Made by a program: the position numbers and the translations under genes. From a virus, in the IMG/VR virus record IMGVR_UViG_3300037193_001033, positions 1-31,492 of that record: a stretch of 31,492 nt of DNA; one strand, 5' to 3'. The notes under the pieces are model-generated. The model was not told the origin of the DNA. It was given only the letters and a program-made list of their open reading frames with translations, and did no database searches. Shown here piece by piece: positions 1-6,983 of the stretch. Position 1 is the stretch's first letter; each line of letters begins with the position of its first letter.

Positions 1-180
1 ATCGTTGAAAAAACGTTTTGTTTTCGCGTGTAACGCGTTGGATATGCGTTTGTGTATGAATACGTCATGTGTTGCGCGTTCGTTCGTTACACGCGCATAT
101 ACGCGTTATTCAACACGTGTTGACGTACAAACGTTGCATATACGTATACAAATGCGTGTTTGTTTCATGTAGATAAACGT
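1..180. other. Non-coding left end, ACGT/ACGCGT-rich
   Basis: I see no credible gene here. The sequence is built from short alternating words such as ACGCGT, CGCGTG, AACGTT and ACACGTGT, with almost no G or C runs. It is quite unlike the coding region that begins at 791. Its position directly upstream of the terminase genes is where cos or pac packaging sites and genome ends often lie in such phages, but I cannot identify a cohesive end. Whether base 1 is the physical genome end cannot be decided from the window. Confidence 0.5.
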
Positions 181-470
181 TTGTTGCATTACGCATGTAT
201 GTATGTGTGTATGTATTTACATATGTGTATGTGCATGTGTGTATGCATGATGCATGTGTGTATGTGCATGTAGGTATGTAATGACATATGCATGATGTGA
301 TGTGCATACGTACGTGTATGTGTATGTATGTACATATCAATCATGATATATGCATGATGTGTGATGCATGTATGTAAAGACATACGTGTATGTGCATGTG
401 TGTATGTGTGCATGATATATGTTCATGTGTGCATATGTTTCATCATGCATATGTCATGTGTTGATGTATG
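181..470. repeat. Low-complexity TGTATG/TGCATG repeat tract
   Basis: The + strand is dominated by T, G and A in alternating purine-pyrimidine order, with words such as TGTATG, TGCATG and ACATATG. Bases 219-245 recur at 380-406 as a 27-base direct repeat with one mismatch (T to C at the sixth base). A 14-base piece of the same unit lies at 258-271. ATGCAT and ACATAT dyads are frequent. Reading frames through the tract are Cys/Tyr/Val/Met/His-rich or Thr/His/Tyr-rich nonsense without ribosome binding sites. It could be a packaging-recognition, replication or terminal region. Long alternating purine-pyrimidine tracts are also known to favour Z-DNA. No function can be assigned. Confidence 0.7.
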
Positions 471-599
471 CGTCCTGCGACATATGCGACCCCACGTATG
501 CACCCCCTCCCGCGTCAACGAATCGCGCCCGCAACGTTCAGGAATTCAGATAATGTACGGGTTACCGACTTTCAACCTCTCCTTGAAGGTTCGCGCCTT

Positions 600-629
600 G
601 ACACGTGTCCTATGATGACGAAAGTCATC
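600..629. promoter_or_regulatory. Palindrome plus GAAA-loop hairpin upstream of late promoter
   Basis: GACACGTGTC at 600-609 is a perfect 10-base palindrome. Four bases later GATGAC (614-619) pairs with GTCATC (624-629) around a GAAA tetraloop (620-623). Both lie upstream of the 682-710 promoter, so they could be a protein-binding site (operator or terminase recognition) rather than part of the late transcript. The assignment is inference; only the symmetry is seen. Confidence 0.4.
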
Positions 630-681
630 TACGCACCATCCACCCGGCCTGTGTGGGCCCTGAGTCACCCTGAGTGCTGCC

Positions 682-710
682 TTGACTAGATTGCACTTCT
701 GGTGCATAAT
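682..710 (+). promoter_or_regulatory. Probable sigma70-type promoter of the late/packaging operon
   Basis: TTGACT at 682-687 (5 of 6 to the -35 consensus) is followed after exactly 17 bases by CATAAT at 705-710 (5 of 6 to the -10 consensus). Transcription would start near 716-718, at the base of the hairpin beginning at 720 and about 75 bases before the first gene. This is the best canonical promoter I could find in the window. It points into the structural genes. Confidence 0.7.
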
Positions 711-719
711 CGTATTGTT

Positions 720-762
720 GCCCGGTGGCATCGACAAGGGGACATGTCGACCACCGGGCTTT
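720..762 (+). promoter_or_regulatory. Strong 5'-leader hairpin (terminator-like or mRNA-stabilising)
   Basis: GCCCGGTGG (720-728) pairs perfectly with CCACCGGGC (751-759). Inside it TCGACA (731-736) pairs with TGTCGA (745-750) around an 8-base loop, with a 2-base bulge (729-730), giving 15 pairs in all. Only three T residues follow (760-762). The predicted transcription start sits just before the stem, so the mRNA would begin with this structure. It may stabilise the 5' end, act as an attenuator or antitermination target, or stop upstream transcription. Confidence 0.6.
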
Positions 763-790
763 CGCGTAGACACCTGACAAGGAGAAGACT

Positions 791-1249
791 ATGCCTGGAA
801 GAGGTCCGGCACGGACTGGCAAAGCTGTACGCAGGAACAAGAAGCCTGAAACCATAACTGTCAAGGCTCCTGCAAACGGGACGAAGTACGGGATGGAACT
901 GCCCAAGAACGTCCTGCGGGATAAGAACGGCGACGTTGTCCGCTGGCACCCGCAGACCAAAGCATGGTGGGCCGCATGGCGCACATCACCCCAGGCCACA
1001 CGTATGCTCACCGAGGTCGACTGGCAGTTCCTGCTGGACACCGCGCTGATGCACCACATGATGTGGGAAAATGGCCGCTGGGACTTCGCATCTGAGGTCC
1101 GGCTCCGTGTGGCGAAATTCGGCGCGACCCCCGAGGACCGTTTGCGTCTGCACCTCGAGATTGACGAGCAGATCGAGAATAACGGCACCATCGGCCGCGG
1201 CGAAGGAAACGTCACGTCCATCGATGAACGACGGAAGCGAATCGTCTAA
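791..1249 (+). CDS. terS: Terminase small subunit
   Basis: This 152-residue protein is the likely small terminase subunit, which recognises phage DNA and hands it to the large subunit for packaging. It has a basic N-terminus (residues 1-20, rich in Arg, Lys and Pro), then a Trp-rich segment around residues 52-80 (motifs WHPQTKAWWAAW and DWQFLLDTALMHHMMW), and a charged C-terminal half. That Trp-rich arrangement resembles the small-terminase genes that open many actinophage genomes. The start is supported by AAGGAGAAG just upstream (779-787). Its stop overlaps the terL start by one base (TAATG), so the two are probably translationally coupled. The call rests on recognition plus position, since this family is divergent. 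Confidence 0.8.
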   Translation: MPGRGPARTGKAVRRNKKPETITVKAPANGTKYGMELPKNVLRDKNGDVVRWHPQTKAWWAAWRTSPQATRMLTEVDWQFLLDTALMHHMMWENGRWDFASEVRLRVAKFGATPEDRLRLHLEIDEQIENNGTIGRGEGNVTSIDERRKRIV

Positions 1250-2958
1250 TGCCCCGCGAGCTAGTCAAGTCCGATCTTGCTACGCGGAAGCGGACCCTGG
1301 GCTGGCTCGCCGTCTGGTGGATTGAAACGCTGGTTGTCCACGGCCCTGGCGACGTTCAGGGTGAAGCCATCGTCCACACCGACGAGTATACGGGATTTAT
1401 TCTCGACTGCTACGCGCTGAAGCCGAATGGCCGCCGTTGCCACGAGTCCGCATTCCTCTCCCGCCCTAAGGGAACCAATAAATCCGGCCTTGCAGGCGAG
1501 CTGGTGCTTTTCGAAGCCCTGGGCCCCTGTCGATTCGCTGGTTGGGCTAAAGGCGGTGAAACGTACGAGTTCCTGGGCCACACATACACCTACAAAAAAG
1601 GTGAGCCCATGGGACGAGCTGTGCAAACGCCGTACGTCCGTATTATGGCTACTGAGGAGGATCAGACCGGTAACGTGTACGGTGTGGTGCGTTACAACCT
1701 CGACGAGGGCATTCTCGCCCAGCTGAAGGCTTACGGCATGATGGTGGGTAACACCAAGGTCAGCCTGCCCTTCGGAGGCGAGATTCTGCCATCGACCACG
1801 GGTGCTGCATCTAAGGACGGTGGTAAGGAAACGTTCGTTGTCTTTGACGAGTCGCACCTCTACACAACAGCGTCATTGCGCAATATGTACGCGACAGTTA
1901 CACGTAACTTGCCTAAGCGTGCCAATATCGCCGAGACCTGGTCCCTCGAGACTACCACGATGTACTCGCCCGGTCAAGAGTCAATCGCCGAGCAGACATT
2001 CGCCTTCGCCAAAATGATCCAAGAGTCTAAGGAAGCCGTTGAACGCGGCGACAAAAAGACTATGAAGCTCGATACCCTGCTGTACGACCACCGCTGGGGC
2101 GAGTGTGAGGACCTGGGCGATGACGAATCTCTCGCTGCGGCAATCATTGACGCATACGGCGATGCGATGGAATGGAACTCCGTCGAGGGCATCATGGGCA
2201 AGATCTTTGACCCACGCACGACTGAGGCCGAATCTCGACGGTATTACCTCAACGACATTGTTTCCGAGCAGAACTCGTGGATTCAGGTCCAGGAACTGCG
2301 TTCAAAGCTCGTTGATGTATTCGAGGTTCCTCCCAAGACCCTAATCACGATGGGCTTCGACGGTGCAACCACTGACGACGCAACGGCCCTGATCGGCTGT
2401 GTGGTCGATACCGGCGAACTGTTCCGGATCCGCATCGAGGAAAAGCCCGACATTCTCCTGCGAGACAAAGAGGGCAACGAGATAAAATGGGAAGTCAACT
2501 ACCAAGCTTTCGATGCCGCTGTCAAGTGGGCAATGAAGCATTGGCGCGTTGCAGGCTTCTTCGCTGATCCTCCGTACTGGCAAACGTACGTAGACCTTTG
2601 GGACGCCGAGTTCGGGGAGAAGCTGCTGGTGCAGGCTGGCCAGGCTTCCGCGATCCGCTGGTGGACCAAACGAGACTCGCCAATGTCTCTCGCCCTCGAA
2701 CGTCTCCACGAGGCTATCTGTAGCTCCGAGGAAACCAACGTTCGTATCCAACGTGACAAGACGATGATCCGACACTTCCTGAATGCAAGGGTGTGGGAAC
2801 GGCCTGCCGGCAACGTCATCGGCAAGGAATCGAAGAAGTCACCAAAGAAGATTGACGCATGTATGGCTGCGACTCTGGCATATGAGGCTCGAGCAGCATA
2901 CCTGCACCACGGCGACAAGCCGAAGGACACATTCGTACCACGACGCGTAGATAAGTAG
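1249..2958 (+). CDS. terL: Terminase large subunit (ATPase and nuclease)
   Basis: This 569-residue protein is the packaging motor and genome-cutting nuclease. Visible motifs are a Walker A-like loop at residues 72-80 (RPKGTNKSG), Walker B at about 196-201 (FVVFDE), and a RuvC/RNase H-type nuclease start at 368-379 (MGFDGATTDDAT) with candidate acidic ligands D371 and D376/D377. A further Asp lies at 440 (FADPPYW) and a late one at 536 (KIDACMAATLAYEAR). The length is usual for siphovirus TerL. It starts at the ATG that overlaps the terS stop and has only a weak Shine-Dalgarno, which fits coupling. The portal gene follows five bases after its stop. Confidence 0.95.
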   Translation: MPRELVKSDLATRKRTLGWLAVWWIETLVVHGPGDVQGEAIVHTDEYTGFILDCYALKPNGRRCHESAFLSRPKGTNKSGLAGELVLFEALGPCRFAGWAKGGETYEFLGHTYTYKKGEPMGRAVQTPYVRIMATEEDQTGNVYGVVRYNLDEGILAQLKAYGMMVGNTKVSLPFGGEILPSTTGAASKDGGKETFVVFDESHLYTTASLRNMYATVTRNLPKRANIAETWSLETTTMYSPGQESIAEQTFAFAKMIQESKEAVERGDKKTMKLDTLLYDHRWGECEDLGDDESLAAAIIDAYGDAMEWNSVEGIMGKIFDPRTTEAESRRYYLNDIVSEQNSWIQVQELRSKLVDVFEVPPKTLITMGFDGATTDDATALIGCVVDTGELFRIRIEEKPDILLRDKEGNEIKWEVNYQAFDAAVKWAMKHWRVAGFFADPPYWQTYVDLWDAEFGEKLLVQAGQASAIRWWTKRDSPMSLALERLHEAICSSEETNVRIQRDKTMIRHFLNARVWERPAGNVIGKESKKSPKKIDACMAATLAYEARAAYLHHGDKPKDTFVPRRVDK

Positions 2959-2963
2959 GAGCC

Positions 2964-4424
2964 ATGCAACTCTCAGTAGATGCGATGAAGACCCCAGACA
3001 CCGACGAGTGGTGGATCAAACGCCTTTCAATAGCTCTTGCTCAGCGTCTCCCCCGGATCGCTGGGCTGCAAGCTTGGTTTGAGGGTGATCCGCCCCTGGC
3101 ATATCCTGACAAGACAGGTGAGGCGTTCAACCGCCTGCAGAGGCTCGCGAGACTAAACCTCGCCGAACTCATTGTCAACGCGGTCCTGTACCGCATGAGC
3201 CCGCTCGCATTCCGCACAGGGGCCGACGGTGATGAGAACGGCGACCAGGAGGCCACCCGAATCTGGAAGCAAAACCGCATGAAGGTCACTTCCAACGAGA
3301 TTCTCGAGTGGATGCTTGCGTTGTCCGAGTCATACGGCTCTGTAGCCCAGGTACCCACACCCGACGGCATGCGAGCCCTGCTGAGGTCCGAGCATCCCAC
3401 ACAGTGCATCACCGAGGACGACCCGGACAACCCCGGGTACGCAATCGCTGCGTTGAAAATCTACCGCGACGATTTGACGAACAGTGACGTCGCTGTACTC
3501 TACCGGCGCGGTACAGACGGTAACATGGCGACAATGCGTGTCGCTCGCCACGTGGGCAATTCGATTCTTCCGGGCGTCCGTACGAACACAGTCAGCAAGG
3601 CATGGCAGATACGCCCTGGCTCCTGGCAGTGGGAGGATGAAGCCGAGGAACTCTTCGGTGAGACTGTGCCGATTCACAAGTTCCCGAACAGGAACGGCAA
3701 GGCTGAGTTCGAGAAGCACATCGCCACCCTCGAGCGTATCAACCACACCATCCTGCAGAGGATGATCATCATTGCCTTCCAGGCATTCCGTCAGCGCGCA
3801 GTCAAGGGGGTGCCGAACACCGATGAAGACGGTAAAGAGATTGATTACTCTGACATTTTCAAGAGTGATCCTGGCGCTATTTGGCTCCTTCCTGAAGTGG
3901 CTGAATTCTGGGAATCTGGCCAGGCTGATCTGGGTCCCGTGCTCATGTCCGTCAAAGACGATATTATCCATCTCGCGGTGTCGTCACAGACGCCCCTGTT
4001 TAGTGTGGTGCCTGACGCTGCCAATGGTTCGGCGGAAGGTGCTGCTCTTCAGCGTGAAGGACTGCTCTTCAAAGTGGACGATTGTATCTCACGAGCTGAC
4101 CACGCATTCGCAGCAATGATGGCTGATGCGTTCCTCGCCGAGGGTGACAGCGAACGTGCCAACATTGAGGACATTGAGGTCATCTGGGCTAGCCCCCGTC
4201 GGTCCTCGCTCACGGAACGCGCTGTGTCCGCTGTGCAGGCATTTGCCGCTGGCGCACCCTGGCGCACGACCATGTCCAAGTTCCTCGAGCTCACGCCCGA
4301 CGAGATCGCTAAGGCTGAGCAGGAGCGTATGGACGACATGTTCCTGCAGGCGATGCTCGGCCAGGACCCGAACAACAAGGTCAATTCCCTGCCAGGTACG
4401 ACGGACATTGCGAAACTCAAATGA
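2964..4424 (+). CDS. Portal protein (SPP1 Gp6-like)
   Basis: This 486-residue protein fits the portal, the dodecameric ring at one capsid vertex through which DNA enters and leaves and to which terminase docks. It sits directly after terL, five bases away, with AGGAGCC upstream of its ATG. The N-terminal part has the usual AYPDKTGEAFNRLQRLARLNL-type region followed by Ala/Leu-rich helices. Around residues 255-285 is a helical stretch (RINHTILQRMIIIAFQAFRQ) like the portal clip and stem helices. The C-terminal 80 residues are an acidic helical crown-like tail. Length and context match the Gp6-like portal family. No ATPase or protease motif is present. Confidence 0.9.
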   Translation: MQLSVDAMKTPDTDEWWIKRLSIALAQRLPRIAGLQAWFEGDPPLAYPDKTGEAFNRLQRLARLNLAELIVNAVLYRMSPLAFRTGADGDENGDQEATRIWKQNRMKVTSNEILEWMLALSESYGSVAQVPTPDGMRALLRSEHPTQCITEDDPDNPGYAIAALKIYRDDLTNSDVAVLYRRGTDGNMATMRVARHVGNSILPGVRTNTVSKAWQIRPGSWQWEDEAEELFGETVPIHKFPNRNGKAEFEKHIATLERINHTILQRMIIIAFQAFRQRAVKGVPNTDEDGKEIDYSDIFKSDPGAIWLLPEVAEFWESGQADLGPVLMSVKDDIIHLAVSSQTPLFSVVPDAANGSAEGAALQREGLLFKVDDCISRADHAFAAMMADAFLAEGDSERANIEDIEVIWASPRRSSLTERAVSAVQAFAAGAPWRTTMSKFLELTPDEIAKAEQERMDDMFLQAMLGQDPNNKVNSLPGTTDIAKLK

Positions 4425-4633
4425 GAATGATCCTTGAGGTCCTGTCTCTCGTTCTGATCCTCCTGGGGTTCGCAGTTATGCTCGCGGCTGTGTGGAAGCA
4501 CGAATGGTGGCTGTATCTCGCCATCGCAGGAAACGCAACAGTGATCGCCGGCGTTATCATCAGCGACGGTTTGACTCGATACGCAAGGAGGAGGACTCAT
4601 GGCAAACACAAATCGACTCCTCATGCTACTTGA
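4421..4633 (+). CDS. Small two-helix membrane protein between portal and MuF
   Basis: This 70-residue protein has two predicted membrane helices (about residues 5-25 and 29-50), separated by a short loop containing WKHEWW, and a basic C-terminal tail (YARRRTHGKHK). Its ATG overlaps the portal stop by four bases (ATGA), and its end overlaps the next gene by 35 bases, so it is embedded in the head operon. It has no recognisable family. A membrane protein is odd in a head-assembly cluster. It may be a small accessory or holin-like protein that was inserted between conserved head genes. The overlaps and a sensible membrane topology favour a real gene. Confidence 0.6.
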   Translation: MRMILEVLSLVLILLGFAVMLAAVWKHEWWLYLAIAGNATVIAGVIISDGLTRYARRRTHGKHKSTPHAT

Positions 4634-5600
4634 GGCTCAGACCCGCGGGTACTCGATGGCGACAATGTTCCTGCTGCGTCAGCTCGCCGCGTTGTGGTCG
4701 ACCTTTGACGAATGGTACGACGGTGACTTGGTTGCCGCTCGTGCTGCGAGGTCGGCCACACTGGTCGAGTCGGCTCAGCGTTCGGTGCGCACACAGACGC
4801 AGTCATACATGAGGTTCGTGTACCAGCAATACGACGACCTCGAGTTCCCATCTGCTGAGGAGATTGACGCGCAGAACGACCAGCTGATCGAACGGGCTGT
4901 AATCCCGCTTGACGAATGGAACCGTCCCGCTGAGCAATTCAGGTTTGAACGCTCCATCGGCAAGTCTGAGGAGGAAGCACTCCAGGTCGCACTCCAGCGT
5001 GTGGAAGATCTGGGTGACCTCGACATGCAGCTGGCAATGCGTAAGGAAGCCCACAACATCTTTGCTGCGTCGAAGATTACAGGCTACCGCCGTGTGCTGC
5101 ACCCGGAGCTTGCTGAATCGAAACAATCTTGCGGTTTGTGCATTGCTGCATCAACGCGCATCTACAAGAAGAAAGAATTGCTCCCGATCCATGATCACTG
5201 CCACTGCGGCGTCATGCCGATTGTCGGCGACGAGGACCCGGGCAACTTCTTCAACGAGACTGACCTCCAGGGGTTGTACGAGCTTGCCGGTGGTGAGACA
5301 AGTGCCCAGGCACTGTCACGCGTTCGGTACAAGATCGATGAGCACGGTGAGCTCGGGCCATACCTTGTAGAGGAAGGCTCGACCGTCAAGAGGTCTGCAG
5401 GCCGACGCACACCAAAGGCCGCAAAGATCACTCGTCAGCAGTCAGTCGAGGCACAGATCCGTTCGCTGAACGCCTCACTGCCCAGGCTAGTCGACCGCCG
5501 GCGTTCAGGTGAAGATGTGAATGAGGCCATCCAGTGGCAGCAGGAACGTCTGCGCATACTCAATGCCGAATCGGCCGAGATGGCAAGGAGGCGTCGATGA
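4599..5600 (+). CDS. MuF-like head morphogenesis / capsid maturation protein
   Basis: This 333-residue protein resembles the Mu gpF / SPP1 gp7 family, minor head proteins that bind the portal and help head assembly or DNA ejection. The diagnostic region is at about residues 175-205. It has C-x2-C (CGLC) followed by HDHCHCGVMPIVG, a Cys/His cluster shared by MuF domains and compatible with metal binding. The first 170 residues are helical and charged. The C-terminal 60 residues are Arg/Ala/Glu-rich. A strong AAGGAGGAGG lies nine bases before the ATG. In many actinophages the gene in this slot is annotated as a capsid maturation protease, but no catalytic triad is evident here, so I prefer MuF-like. 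Confidence 0.85.
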   Translation: MANTNRLLMLLEAQTRGYSMATMFLLRQLAALWSTFDEWYDGDLVAARAARSATLVESAQRSVRTQTQSYMRFVYQQYDDLEFPSAEEIDAQNDQLIERAVIPLDEWNRPAEQFRFERSIGKSEEEALQVALQRVEDLGDLDMQLAMRKEAHNIFAASKITGYRRVLHPELAESKQSCGLCIAASTRIYKKKELLPIHDHCHCGVMPIVGDEDPGNFFNETDLQGLYELAGGETSAQALSRVRYKIDEHGELGPYLVEEGSTVKRSAGRRTPKAAKITRQQSVEAQIRSLNASLPRLVDRRRSGEDVNEAIQWQQERLRILNAESAEMARRRR

Positions 5601-5863
5601 GTGGTATCGGCGAAGACTCTCATAAGGAAAAGCATGCAGCCCTCGAGGCTGCTGCCCAGGAATATGCCCGTGACGTATACGGGCCTGAATACATTGTTCA
5701 GGACTTCGTGATGATCGCCTTTGTGGTAAACATGGAGGAAGACAACGAAATCTCTGAATATGCGATGGCAAGCTCGAGTGCAGCCCTACATGTCAATGAA
5801 GGCCTGATTATCCGAGCTCGCGACATTTTGCTTGACGGGTGTGAAACACCCGACGAGCCCTAG
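5597..5863 (+). CDS. Hypothetical acidic head-operon protein
   Basis: This is an 88-residue acidic protein of unknown function. I chose the ATG at 5597 because it overlaps the previous stop in an ATGA junction and has AAGGAGGCG at 5585-5593 directly upstream. A longer reading frame from 5534 has neither. The sequence looks like a mixed alpha/beta globular domain (segment YIVQDFVMIAFVVNMEED) with an Asp/Glu-rich end. No motif is recognised. The last codons contain a perfect 7-base inverted repeat, CGGGTGT/ACACCCG (5836-5842/5846-5852). It has no T-run, so it is at best a weak terminator. Confidence 0.7.
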   Translation: MSGIGEDSHKEKHAALEAAAQEYARDVYGPEYIVQDFVMIAFVVNMEEDNEISEYAMASSSAALHVNEGLIIRARDILLDGCETPDEP

Positions 5864-5887
5864 AACCTATCGGATTACTTACCTCCG

Positions 5888-5896
5888 TGGTATAAT
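5888..5896 (+). promoter_or_regulatory. Extended -10 promoter before scaffold/capsid genes
   Basis: TGGTATAAT is a perfect extended -10 element (TGn plus TATAAT) in the 83-base gap between the 5863 stop and the scaffold start at 5947. No good -35 hexamer lies at the right spacing, which is normal for extended -10 promoters. Transcription would start near 5903. It would give extra mRNA for scaffold, decoration and major capsid proteins, which are needed in high copy. The function is inferred from the motif and position. Confidence 0.6.
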
Positions 5897-5946
5897 CCGT
5901 TGGATAGCCCCGACATGGAGCACCCCTTCCGACAAGGAGAAACACA

Positions 5947-6558
5947 ATGGCTATGCGCAAACCATTTTACCTTCGCTTTATTGACGAGGATGACTCGGAC
6001 AAGAACAAAGGCGGCGGTGGAGGTGGCTCCGACAAGGGCCACGAACATGGTTTTCCGAAGGACACGCCGCTGGTCGAGATGACCGTTGAGCAGCGAGAGG
6101 CATACTGGAAATTCCACGCACGCAAACATGAGGGTGTTGCTAACGCGCGTGCAGACTACGACCAGCAAAAGGCTCTCGCCGATAAGTGGCGTGATTACGA
6201 GAACAGCAACAAGACGCCTGACCAGAAAGCCGTCGATGCAGCAGCTGAAAATGCTCGCAAAGAGGAACGTGCGAAAGCCGCTCCGCGCATCGTCAAGGCT
6301 GAGTTCAAGGCTGCTGCTGCTGGCCAAGTACCGAAGGAACTGCTGGATGCATTTCTCGAGGACGTCAATCCACTGATCTATCTGAAGGACGACGGTGAAC
6401 TCGACACCGACAAGATTCAGAAGCGTGTGGATACACTCGCCCCGAAGAAGCAACTGCACGAACGCAAGCCGACTCATCAGGGCTACCGTCCAACCGACGG
6501 TGCCACTTCAGTTACTGCCGGACGAGACCTCTTCTCGTCCCGAAATAAGAAAGGTTAG
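5947..6558 (+). CDS. Capsid scaffolding protein
   Basis: This 203-residue protein is highly charged and mostly helical. It has a Gly/Asp/Lys-rich flexible stretch at about residues 17-35, and a long Ala/Lys/Glu-rich helical core (about 50-125) of coiled-coil character. The polar C-terminus (GYRPTDGATSVTAGRDLFSS) resembles the capsid-binding ends of phage scaffolds. It lies just before the decoration and capsid genes, the standard scaffold position. AAGGAG is seven bases before the ATG. Scaffolds act inside the procapsid and leave before DNA fills it. The call rests on composition and order rather than a strong signature. Confidence 0.8.
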   Translation: MAMRKPFYLRFIDEDDSDKNKGGGGGGSDKGHEHGFPKDTPLVEMTVEQREAYWKFHARKHEGVANARADYDQQKALADKWRDYENSNKTPDQKAVDAAAENARKEERAKAAPRIVKAEFKAAAAGQVPKELLDAFLEDVNPLIYLKDDGELDTDKIQKRVDTLAPKKQLHERKPTHQGYRPTDGATSVTAGRDLFSSRNKKG

Positions 6559-6561
6559 ACC

Positions 6562-6969
6562 ATGCCTCGTTTTCGCACTGAGCGGGAATACGTCGTAGGG
6601 GATATGACATGGCTGGGCTCGGGTCACGGACTCCGTAACGCCCGGACCGAGAAGCTTGACATCTCCGCGTTCACCCCTGCAACCCACTACCCGAACGGCT
6701 ACATTCCGTCCGGGCTCCCCGTCGCAAAGGTCGGTGGCGTTCTCGTCCCGTACGATGCCACGGAAGGCACTGTTACTGGTGCCGGTATTCTCGCCGGCTT
6801 CATTCTGACTGACCAGCCCCTGGGTGTTGCACCCGGTGCTACGGCAACCGAGGACTTCAATGTCCCGCTGCTCGACCATGGTCGCGTCAAGGTAGGTAAC
6901 CTGCCCATCACCTTCGTTCGGCCCGCAGCCGCCGCGAAGTCCGCCAACACCACGTTCGTCTTCATCTAA
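6562..6969 (+). CDS. Head decoration protein (lambda gpD-like)
   Basis: This 135-residue beta-rich protein lies between scaffold and capsid genes. Features of the gpD-like decoration family are the Gly/Pro/Val-rich body, the G-x-VLVPYDA segment (about residues 54-66), the turn GAGILAGFILTDQPLG and the closing FVFI. It should bind the outside of the expanded capsid and stabilise it. It starts three bases after the scaffold stop with AAAGG upstream. Pairing a gpD-like decoration protein with a gpE-type capsid protein (next gene) is the lambda arrangement, so each call supports the other. Confidence 0.82.
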   Translation: MPRFRTEREYVVGDMTWLGSGHGLRNARTEKLDISAFTPATHYPNGYIPSGLPVAKVGGVLVPYDATEGTVTGAGILAGFILTDQPLGVAPGATATEDFNVPLLDHGRVKVGNLPITFVRPAAAAKSANTTFVFI

Positions 6970-6983
6970 GGAGGTCGTAGAAA

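Noticed and set aside
1-120. A cohesive-end (cos) site at the window start
   Set aside because: No feature seen here defines a 9-14 base overhang, and the right end of the genome is not in the window for comparison.
110-413. Minus-strand Thr/His/Tyr-rich open frames
   Set aside because: These are low-complexity translations of the repeat tract with no start signals; an artefact of TGTATG repeats.
598-603. Perfect TTGACA as a -35 box
   Set aside because: No -10-like hexamer lies 16-18 bases downstream; it is part of the palindrome at 600-609.
361-689. Two open frames (361-615 and 468-689) upstream of the terminase
   Set aside because: They run partly through the TGTATG tract, have no ribosome binding site, and have odd composition (Cys/Val/Tyr-rich or Pro/Arg-rich), and the promoter at 682-710 lies over the end of one of them.
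5534-5596. Upstream start for the 88-residue head-operon protein
   Set aside because: It would extend the protein into the MuF gene without a ribosome site, while ATG 5597 has an excellent one and an ATGA coupling.
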